A DNA stretch of 14,380 nt. Source: Asterionellopsis glacialis (Eukaryota > Bacillariophyta > Plagiogrammaphyceae > Rhaphoneidales > Asterionellopsidaceae). The translations under genes and the position numbers were made by a program. The notes beneath the pieces were generated by a model that saw only the letters and a program-made list of their open reading frames with translations, did no database searches and had not been told where the DNA came from. Below are positions 7,528-14,380 of the stretch, piece by piece. Every line of letters begins with the position of its first letter. Position 1 is the stretch's first letter. The DNA lies in assembly GCA_014885115.2 (NCBI GenBank), contig WKLE02003268.1, positions 1 through 14,380 of the forward strand, given 5' to 3'.

Positions 7528-9015
7528 ATGGCGAAAGAAAGAAATGGAAAGGAAAATGGTGTTAATTACTTTGAATTACTCTACACACACCGAGAGTTCC
7601 GTCTATATCTGATTAGCTATTTGATCACTTGTGCTGGTGAATGGTTTACATATGTGGCATCTATTGAGTTGACTGAAGAATTACTTGGGGCAGGGGGGTC
7701 GTCTTCTCGTATTGCAATATCTTTCCTAGTCGTACTGAGAGTGCTGCCATTTGCTATTTTTAGTTTTCTGGGAGGAGCGCTGGCTGATTCAAAAGATCGT
7801 CGAAAGTCCATGATCGGGCTTGACATTCTGGGAGCGACGCTTGTTTTGTTATACTTGGTGGCATATTGGTTTAAATCAATTGAACTTGTCTTTATTTCAG
7901 CTTTTATGCAGAGTGCAGTTTCAGCATTTTATGAGCCATGCCGGAGTTCTATGTTGCCAATGCTGGTACCAGAGGATGAATATATGAAAAAAGCAAATAC
8001 ACTATGCGGCCTCGCTTTTTCAGTCATGCAGGCATTTGGTGCCTTTTTGGGTGGAATATCGATCACATTAGTAGGGATTAAAAACTGCTTTGGTATGTTT
8101 CTATACTTTTATGATCTTGAAAGGTGCATTATTACGAAATATCCAACAGTATTTTCTTTCTCTAAAAATCTCACATGTTATGATTGTTTTTCATCTCGTG
8201 TAGTGATCGACTGCTTTACATACTTGTCTTCAGCATTCATAATATCCCTTGTACGAGGAAACTACTTAGTGGCCGATTCTGAAACAAAACAACAATATGG
8301 ATCTATTATTGATCAGATCAAAGGTATGACAAAGGATGCTACTAGTTATCTCCAGTCTACTTTTTTCGGTTTGCTTGTTTTTGTGAAATCCGGAGGGGCG
8401 TTGGTGTTTGGGGCGTTTGATGTGTTGAACGTATCCTACTCTGAACGTGATCCTGAATACGATAGCAGTACAAGACTAGGTATACTCTTTGCTACTGTTG
8501 GAATGGGATGCCTGATTGGACCATTGATTGCTGAAAACTTTACAGAAATGAAACGACCAGAAACATTGCAGCTTTCATGCATTATGTCTTTTGCCCTCAT
8601 GTCAGTGGGTTGCTTTGGGATGTGGTTGGTCCACCCTTTTACTGTCATATGTCTCTTCACAGTTATCCGAGCGGCAGGATCATCAATTTTGTGGATTGAC
8701 TCAACTATATTGCTTCAGAAATTTTCAGCTCAGGACATGATGGGGCGAGTGATGTCAATCGACTTAGCACTAGCTACCGCAGCGGAAGCATCAACAGCAT
8801 TGCTTAGTGGATTTCTCCAGGATAAAGGTGGGCTCTCTCCAGAACAAGTGAGTTTAGTTATGGGCATTTTAAGTGCAGCCTTCTTTTCTTTTGGAACTTT
8901 ATATCATTTAAATGGAGGTGGAGCCGCAAGCAAAGAAGCTCTCGAGGAGGAGGAAGAAAAAGAACCACTATTAAATGTGGAGCAGACAGAGTACACTTCA
9001 ATCCAGCTACCATAA
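7528..9015 (+). CDS. Major facilitator superfamily transporter (MFS_3/EntS-like), with one predicted intron
   Basis: This is a polytopic membrane transporter, probably a secondary exporter; the substrate is unknown. The ATG at 7528 is used because the frame before it opens only with GTG. The unspliced frame is 495 residues. Removing a predicted intron at 8093-8203 gives 458, normal for MFS. The motif GGALADSKDRRKSM (about 82-95) is the TM2-TM3 loop signature of the superfamily. Alternating hydrophobic segments fit about 11-12 helices. The spacing GxxNCF-VIDCFTYLSSAF after splicing matches the TM5-TM6 region of MFS_3-type proteins (F-x-D-A/C-x-S/T-Y/F). The C terminus is acidic (EEEEEKEPLLN), with a dileucine-like EKEPLL that may direct endomembrane sorting. 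Neighbours give no clue to substrate: a broken membrane gene lies upstream on the other strand. Confidence 0.85.
   Translation: MAKERNGKENGVNYFELLYTHREFRLYLISYLITCAGEWFTYVASIELTEELLGAGGSSSRIAISFLVVLRVLPFAIFSFLGGALADSKDRRKSMIGLDILGATLVLLYLVAYWFKSIELVFISAFMQSAVSAFYEPCRSSMLPMLVPEDEYMKKANTLCGLAFSVMQAFGAFLGGISITLVGIKNCFGMFLYFYDLERCIITKYPTVFSFSKNLTCYDCFSSRVVIDCFTYLSSAFIISLVRGNYLVADSETKQQYGSIIDQIKGMTKDATSYLQSTFFGLLVFVKSGGALVFGAFDVLNVSYSERDPEYDSSTRLGILFATVGMGCLIGPLIAENFTEMKRPETLQLSCIMSFALMSVGCFGMWLVHPFTVICLFTVIRAAGSSILWIDSTILLQKFSAQDMMGRVMSIDLALATAAEASTALLSGFLQDKGGLSPEQVSLVMGILSAAFFSFGTLYHLNGGGAASKEALEEEEEKEPLLNVEQTEYTSIQLP
8093..8203 (+). other. Predicted stop-free intron in the MFS gene
   Basis: The segment begins GTATGT and ends in a pyrimidine-rich run followed by GTAG. 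It is 111 nt, a multiple of three with no stop codon, so both spliced and retained forms stay open. Splicing joins TTT-G to TG-ATC, giving CFVIDCFTYL, which fits the family. The 37 residues inside (Cys, Tyr and Phe rich with basic residues) look unlike an MFS helix. Confidence 0.75.
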
Positions 9016-9357
9016 AGAAACAACAGTCACGATAAATACTGAAGTCAAATCTGTAATTCTAATCGCCATTAACTGCTGTGGTTGTCTCTCGTTATTGTTT
9101 GATTCGAAAAGAATTTGGTACTGATTTCCAAATACATCGAACATTTCTGAGTTCTTTTTTTATGACATCTTCGTTGTTCACTTTGTATTAATTGCCGAAT
9201 CACTACATCCATACACTCCCATGCTGAAACATTGTAAAGTCTGGCACTTCTTATTACTCCTAGTAATTTTTATTTTGTTTCTTCCCCCCAGACACCCTAT
9301 GATGATTTAGTCGTCATTGTAAATGAGTTACTAGGCATGTTGAAAAATATGTTGCAC

Positions 9358-9382
9358 AATAAAGTTTTCAGCAGCAAAACTT
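9358..9382 (+). terminator. Candidate poly(A) signal with adjoining hairpin for the MFS gene
   Basis: AATAAA (9358-9363) overlaps the 5' arm of a hairpin: AAGTTTT (9362-9368) pairs with AAAACTT (9376-9382) around CAGCAGC. It lies about 340 nt past the transporter stop codon, long for a 3' UTR but possible. Confidence 0.35.
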
Positions 9383-9422
9383 ATAATTTATATGATGGGA
9401 TTTCGAAAAGGGTGTATCACAA

Positions 9423-9438
9423 GATACTCCGGAGTATC
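9423..9438. repeat. Perfect 16-bp palindrome
   Basis: GATACTCCGGAGTATC equals its own reverse complement. It sits between two converging genes. It may be a dimer-protein binding site or chance; nothing nearby decides. Confidence 0.5.
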
Positions 9439-10126
9439 CACATTCCAATGGGCCCTGTAATGCAAAATGGTTCCACTTGGAAGCAAAGACTGTTTGAACA
9501 TCTTGAGAGAGAGGTTGGTATTTTACATTTTGCATCATCTCCGAACTCCCAGTTTCTATGATGTGGTGTATGAAACCGACAACCTTGTCATGTGAGCTGT
9601 GCTGTGCATCTCACCTGTAATGACTACGTAATATACAAAATGACTTGACGACAAGTATGGTAGTAAGTATTCTCATCAACACTAGTCGAATGACGAAACA
9701 TACCGGTATTTCTCTTGATTCTATCCCCATGTATTCTCCGTGACACTAAATTATGGCACTAAACTACACTACACTGTTGAACGGGATTGGAGATGGACTA
9801 TATACCTGTGTATGCATACATAAATTCTTATTTTAGATCATAATATCTTTTTGTTCCTTTTTTCTTTCTTTTTACCAACCTGACAAACAAAAACTATAAA
9901 CAAAAGTCTTGCTTTACAAACACATTCTCTTTTTTCTCTTTCTTTCTTCAAAAACTCATTCACTCACTCTCTTTTTTCTCACTTTCTCTTCATGCCATAT
10001 ATAGTATGTTATATAAACAAAAAAAACAAATATTGCTCATTCTTTTTTTCTTCTTCCTTGGGGAGTCTTTTTTTTTCCCAAATTGTAGTACTCCTCAAAG
10101 AATGCTATTATATTGCCTTTTTTCAA

Positions 10127-12281
10127 TTACTTGAAATCGTTCACCATGACATTTTCAACATCTTCGGTAACAATGAGATGTGGGTCAAAGCCTTCGTCTT
10201 CTTCCATTTGTGCAATTCGCATCCTCTTGCGGACATTTGTACGGCATCCAGAAAACAACATTTCACTCACAACACCATTACGTTCGGATCTCCATCCGGC
10301 AGTGGTTTCTGCTTCCAACAAGTTGCCAATCCATTGTACGGTCAAACCATCATCCAAATCAAATCCCTTACTGGCGCATAAATCGACAAAGATCTTGGCC
10401 AATTCAGCACATGTGTAATCGGGGAATTCAAATGTCAAACTAAACTTTTTGCGTAACGGAGCATTCAATTGTAAAAAGTTTTGCATCTCGGCGGGGAATC
10501 CAGCCAATACAACCAAGGGGAAACTATCGTCATCGGCGGCTTGGGCACTTTCATCCATGGCAGCCACAATTTCATTGATTGCGTCACGACCAGCCTCACT
10601 TTGAGCACGTTTGGAAGACATGCCAAGGGTGTAGGCCTCATCGACAAACAAAATACCACCACGAGCCTCATCCAATACTTCACGTGTCTTCATGACTGTG
10701 GTGTGCTTATCACGTCCTACCAAATCCATACGTTCCACTTCCAAGAATTTAGGTTTGCGCAACAATCCAAGTTCATGGTACGCCTTGGCCAATAAACGTG
10801 CGACGGCAGTCTTTCCGGTTCCAGGATTACCTACAAATACCATATGAGGTGCCTTTTGTCGTTCGTTTCCTGCCAAACCGGGGGGCAACACGGGTCCACC
10901 ACGACGTCCGGCCGTGGAGGGTAACAGAGAATCCCGCAAATCGCAAATTTCCGTCGAACGACGTAATCCACGTACTTGGGATTTGACGTGTTCCAATCCC
11001 ACAATACTGCTCAACAAATCTTCGACGCGGTCGCGACTTGCGGCAGCAGGTGCCATGGTTTGTTGCATAATGGGTCCACCGGTACGTGCATCACGCACGA
11101 CACTGGAATTACGCTTCTTAATGCTATCCAACAAAATGGCATCAGCTTGGCCGGGTTGTTCGGAAAAGGCAATCTCCAATTCATTGGGGTCCATACCAGC
11201 CGTATACAAGGCATGAGGATACCGATCCGCCAAACGGCGGACAGCCGCCAAGGTGACATGAAGATCCTTATGTTGCTTGCCACCTGCATCACGAAGAGAG
11301 GTTAGCTTGCGTTCCAAGGCATCGGCACGTTCCTTGTACTTTTCTGCCTTTTGACGTCTCGTCAACTCGGGTGGAGGTGGACGTCCCTCCAACATGGCAA
11401 TGACAGCTTCCGATGCAGATTCATCGGCAAGGGCAAGATCAAGAGGTGTCATACCATCATCATTTTGCAAATGGAGAGCATCGGGATAGGAATCAATCAA
11501 AAGACGTACAACTTCAGGGGAGGCCTGGTTCGACGCAGCCATATGAAGTGGTAGGGATCCATATTGATTACGGACCGTGGCACCCTCGGGATGACGACTC
11601 AAGAGTAACTCGACAGTTTCAATAGGTGCTTGCCACATGGCAGCTTGATGGACGGGTAAGTTACCAGCTCCATTGGGTTGAGATGCTCCACCAGGATAAG
11701 CCTTGAGGAGTGACTCAATCACATCCGATGATCCCTGAAACGAACAGGCAGCATGCAAAGGGAGATTACCACGATCATTCAAACGAGATGCTTCTTCGGG
11801 GAAGGAGGGTTGCTACGAATTGTCCACATGGACAGGAAAGGGAAAAAAAGAACGTTAGTGAGGACAAGGATAATTTCAAAATATAATACTTGTTCGGAAC
11901 AAATAAGAGGAATCCGCAATTGAAATGAGGTATTTTTCTACAACTTTCTCTAGTGATAATGTTGATAATTGAGTCAACCACGGACACAAAAGATTGGAAC
12001 TTTGTACTATATCTTGCACAGATCACCAACCACCCAAGAAATTTTTAAATGATGAACACTTTTTTTTTCGCAGAGGACAGCCCAATTCAGATTTTTTCTT
12101 TTCCGTTACTTTTAATTTCCCACAATGAAATCAATTGATGCATATGATGAACGGAGATTCCTAATATTGTTGCGTAATGCTTGTCATCCGTTCATATTAC
12201 AGTCATAACACAACTCACCTTACTACGACTGAGCAAAGCTCCAAATCCCTTACAAAGTTCATGGAGTGTCGTGTCCGACAT
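10127..12281 (-). CDS. Ankyrin-repeat plus CbxX/CfxQ-type AAA+ ATPase, two exons
   Basis: Exon 1 is 12281-12219 (21 codons, starting MSDTTLHELCKGFGALL). A 406-nt intron (12218-11813) with GTGAGT donor and TAG acceptor follows in phase 0. Exon 2 is 11812-10127. The spliced product is 582 residues. Residues about 31-165 hold roughly four ankyrin repeats (GNLPLHAAC, GNLPVHQAA, GSLPLHMAA, GMTPLDLAL). A charged, probably coiled-coil stretch covers about 170-215. The AAA+ domain has Walker A GNPGTGKT (349-356, Lys355) and Walker B ILFVDEAY (Asp412, Glu413), followed by LAGFPAEM and FPDY signatures typical of CbxX/CfxQ proteins. Where the family usually has NPG-x-x-SR, this protein has NAPLRKKF (471-478), so the expected arginine finger is Lys. 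Ankyrins probably recruit a partner that the ATPase remodels; the target is unknown. Family members include rubisco activase CbbX, but no plastid leader is seen here, so a cytosolic or nuclear role is likelier. Its G+C looks higher than its neighbours. Confidence 0.88.
11813..12218 (-). other. Intron of the ankyrin-AAA gene
   Basis: On the minus strand the intron starts GTGAGTTGTG immediately after AAG (12219-12221) and ends TTCGTAG before CAACCC (11812). Splicing joins exon 1 (ending LLSRSK) to QPSFPEEASRLNDRGN in phase 0, giving a first ankyrin repeat with a proper start. Exon 2 alone has no ATG before the repeats, which supports the join. It is AT-rich, with no convincing gene inside. Confidence 0.8.
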
Positions 12282-12555
12282 GGTTTTTTACACTTTTTCT
12301 TTCGTTTCTTCTTTCAATCAATCAAATTCAATCAATATTGACTAACTAACTAAATAACTACACTCGAAATACAACGCGTTGAAAGCAGAAACAAGATGAT
12401 CTAATCTTCTTGATCCTTCTTTCTTTTCAAACAGTGGCGTTCGAGTTGTTGTGTTTGTTGCGTCTCGATACAATACACGTGATGGTCTAGTCGTTCTTCT
12501 CTCGGCAGTCCAAGTCAAGATGATTAGTTGTAGGACTAAATATGCTGTCGGTCTC

Positions 12556-12575
12556 CTCTCTAGCTAGCTAGAGAG
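12556..12575. repeat. Perfect 20-bp palindrome
   Basis: CTCTCTAGCTAGCTAGAGAG is its own reverse complement. It lies about 275 bp from the AAA start codon and 590 bp from the phosphoesterase start, in the shared promoter region. It could bind a dimeric factor or form a cruciform. Confidence 0.6.
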
Positions 12576-12918
12576 AGGCGTAGATCAACAGTACCGCAGT
12601 AGTCTTTCACAGGTAGGATTGCGGCGATAGTTCAGGTTCCGATCACACACACCTTTACGAACCATACTAAAGTCACGGTTGTTTAGGTCTTGGATCTCTC
12701 GGACGGAACGTTGAGATCTAATTTTTCTCTTCATACACATATACACGATCCGTTGAGTACTTTATGAATCATTCACATAACTTCAGTAATGAGGAATAAT
12801 AATGAGTAGCGAGCCAGTCTTCACTTCCAAGATAGAATTGTTGGACCGTTGAGTGATGGCCGTTTCCATTTTGACTTGAAGTGCCATGCAGGCGATTTTG
12901 GGCGACGACCAGACGTTT

Positions 12919-12951
12919 CAGATTCAAGATTTGGAGGCAGATTCAAGATTT
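12919..12951. repeat. Direct repeat, 19-bp period
   Basis: CAGATTCAAGATTT occurs at 12919-12932 and again at 12938-12951. Two adjacent copies in a promoter region could be paired factor sites. Confidence 0.6.
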
Positions 12952-13168
12952 CCAGCCTTCTTGTCCCATGAATGATACATAGTATACAATATCCAGTACA
13001 TGTATTATAACATATTCTTTATTATGTGCATTAGACAATTTAATAAACCAATAGCTCACAACCCAAAAACCCTGCTAAAAAACAACAGGCATGTCTCTCC
13101 CTCCATTATCGCCATGACATCAACTATATCTTGGACTACAGTTCACGGACTCTAGAGAGGTACTTCGT

Positions 13169-14368
13169 ATGATCCCTTTTGGAACCATGACGGATGGAAA
13201 GCCGACAAACTACCTATACTTCCTTGGTGGTTATCGTGGTGCTGGAAGTGTCCTTCTGTTCATACTGCTACTAAAGATCTCATCATGTGAAAGTTTAATG
13301 ATGCCCATTCCACCCTATCGTGGAATTGCACAATTACTTGCCATTGGTCGTTGGGGGTTGTGGATTGACTCCATTGGTTACAAAATTTCACAAGCAAAAA
13401 AAACAGGATTGTTACGTCATTTACTGCCGGACTTATTGTCATCAAGTAGTAGTTGTAATGCATCATCCAATGTGTTATATTTAGACCTTACTGCTACTGG
13501 TACGGACCATGATGATAATTCTTTGGAATCTTCACCATCATCATCGATATTGTTATCTCCTCCTTCAACTACTATTCTTTCGATAGATAACCTTCCTCCA
13601 CTTCCATTCGAAAGTACAGATAGCACGACGACGACAACAACAACAACAACACGAATTGTTGTTTTGAGTGATACACACGGAAAGCATCGATTTCTCAATG
13701 TTCCTAATGGTGATATACTTTGTCATTGTGGTGATATTTTGCTTCGGTATGGTTTTTGGGGTGATTACGGTAGAGGTCAAGATGGATTTCAAGATTTTCT
13801 TGAATGGATGATACATGAACAACCACATCCAACTAAAATATTTATTGGTGGCAATCATGATACCTACATGGAAGATTTTCAACCTTCCGTCCAAGAAGAG
13901 GTCCAACGAATACTAACAAAGAACCCCACTTCAAAAAAAACAGAATCAACAACAGACACTAGTACTACAAAAATTGTGTATTTGGAAAATAATCATACGA
14001 TTGTTTCTGGATGGAAGATATGGGGTAGTCCCTACAGTCTACCTACGGGTACATCAAATCGTGCCTTTCAATATGATGATAAGACTGCCAACGACATATT
14101 TGATGGTATGGACAATGATGTTGATATTGTTTTGACACATAGTGGTGTATTTGCATCGAACATTATGGAAAAGATTACTACAGAATCCCGAACACCACTA
14201 CTATGGTTGTGTGGACATTTTCATGATGGCTACGGTAAACCACAAGTTCTCGGGAGTCAACAAAGAACAACATTCAAAATCAACTGTGCTACAACTGATA
14301 TGAAATATAGGACAAGGAATTTACCCGTTGTAATTGATATCCCTACCAGTCGGCAACAAACAAGATAG
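13169..14368 (+). CDS. Calcineurin-like metallophosphoesterase, MPPED/UPF0046-type
   Basis: This is a 399-residue two-metal phosphoesterase. All core motifs are visible: DTHG (Asp168, His170), CGDIL (Asp189), GNHD (228-231), LTHSG (His324) and GHFH (349-352). The C-terminal INCATTD...NLPVVIDI resembles the end of MPPED1/2-type proteins, which hydrolyse phosphodiesters such as cyclic nucleotides; that substrate is only inferred. Residues about 24-40 (GAGSVLLFILLLKISSC) form a hydrophobic segment, either a signal peptide or an anchor. A low-complexity linker (about 91-161), rich in Ser and ending in a nine-Thr run from a DNA trinucleotide repeat, separates it from the catalytic domain. Another insert (about 250-267) is Thr/Lys-rich. 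The ATG at 13187 (Met7) has a better context (ACC before it) and may be the true start. The gene is complete, ending 12 nt before the window edge. Confidence 0.87.
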   Translation: MIPFGTMTDGKPTNYLYFLGGYRGAGSVLLFILLLKISSCESLMMPIPPYRGIAQLLAIGRWGLWIDSIGYKISQAKKTGLLRHLLPDLLSSSSSCNASSNVLYLDLTATGTDHDDNSLESSPSSSILLSPPSTTILSIDNLPPLPFESTDSTTTTTTTTTRIVVLSDTHGKHRFLNVPNGDILCHCGDILLRYGFWGDYGRGQDGFQDFLEWMIHEQPHPTKIFIGGNHDTYMEDFQPSVQEEVQRILTKNPTSKKTESTTDTSTTKIVYLENNHTIVSGWKIWGSPYSLPTGTSNRAFQYDDKTANDIFDGMDNDVDIVLTHSGVFASNIMEKITTESRTPLLWLCGHFHDGYGKPQVLGSQQRTTFKINCATTDMKYRTRNLPVVIDIPTSRQQTR

Positions 14369-14380
14369 TCACAATAGAAG

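Larger units (their letters stand above)
9016..10126. other. Convergent intergenic region with a pyrimidine-rich tract
   Basis: The transporter (+) and the ankyrin-AAA gene (-) converge here, so it holds both 3' UTRs. A 74-codon frame at 9337-9561 has no recognisable domain and is not called. Notable pieces are an AATAAA (9358-9363) merged with a hairpin, a perfect 16-bp palindrome (9423-9438), and a T/C-rich tract (about 9838-10080) that is purine-rich on the minus strand downstream of the AAA stop codon. Confidence 0.6.
12282..13168. promoter_or_regulatory. Divergent intergenic region (ankyrin-AAA gene / metallophosphoesterase)
   Basis: The two flanking genes point away from each other across 887 bp, so this should hold both promoters. 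Next to the AAA start, 12310-12360 is made of ATCA/ACTA tetranucleotide-like repeats, probably its 5' UTR, with a favourable AACC context at its ATG. A perfect 20-bp palindrome (12556-12575) and a 19-bp-period direct repeat (12919-12951) lie between. No gene is seen. Confidence 0.5.

Noticed and set aside
9337..9561. 74-codon plus-strand frame
   Set aside because: No recognisable domain; it covers the AATAAA, a hairpin and the 16-bp palindrome, so a 3' flank is likelier.
9992..11625. Several plus-strand frames over the ankyrin-AAA gene
   Set aside because: They are shadows of the well-supported minus-strand ATPase.
11775..12029. 84-codon minus-strand frame
   Set aside because: It lies mostly in the predicted intron and reads across the acceptor site; no domain is seen.

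Overview
This window looks like nuclear DNA from a photosynthetic stramenopile, most likely a diatom. The genes are widely spaced with AT-rich intergenic DNA, there are no bacterial operons or ribosome binding sites, and two genes contain GT...AG introns. One enzyme carries a signal peptide ending in an ANA|W junction followed by a basic stretch, the bipartite plastid leader typical of diatoms. Another gene is an ankyrin-repeat/CbxX-type AAA ATPase, an arrangement compatible with this lineage. The assignment rests on these traits only; no database search was possible.

Layout, left to right. 1-1030: no convincing gene; the 5' flank of the first gene. 1031-2734 (+): a predicted plastid-targeted, iron-sulfur RNA (uracil-5-)-methyltransferase of the TrmA/RumA family. 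2735-4241: 1.5 kb of non-coding DNA with a hairpin holding an AATAAA signal, a tandem repeat and a long imperfect inverted repeat. 4242-6002 (+): a 586-residue, mostly disordered, Asn/Ser/Lys/Gln-rich protein of unknown function. 6210-7228 (-): remains of a multi-pass membrane protein gene, broken by frame changes and a stop. 7528-9015 (+): a major facilitator superfamily transporter holding a 111-nt intron that keeps the frame open. 9016-10126: non-coding DNA ending in a pyrimidine-rich tract. 10127-12281 (-): a two-exon gene for an ankyrin-repeat plus CbxX/CfxQ AAA+ ATPase. 12282-13168: a divergent intergenic region. 13169-14368 (+): a calcineurin-like metallophosphoesterase of the MPPED/UPF0046 type with an N-terminal hydrophobic segment.

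The genes do not form an obvious pathway. They look like an ordinary stretch of a small eukaryotic genome. The most notable items are the decaying membrane-protein gene, the stop-free intron in the transporter, the altered arginine-finger region of the ankyrin-AAA protein, and the plastid leader on the RNA methyltransferase. I saw no mobile element, CRISPR array, rRNA or tRNA, and no clear candidate for an undescribed system.
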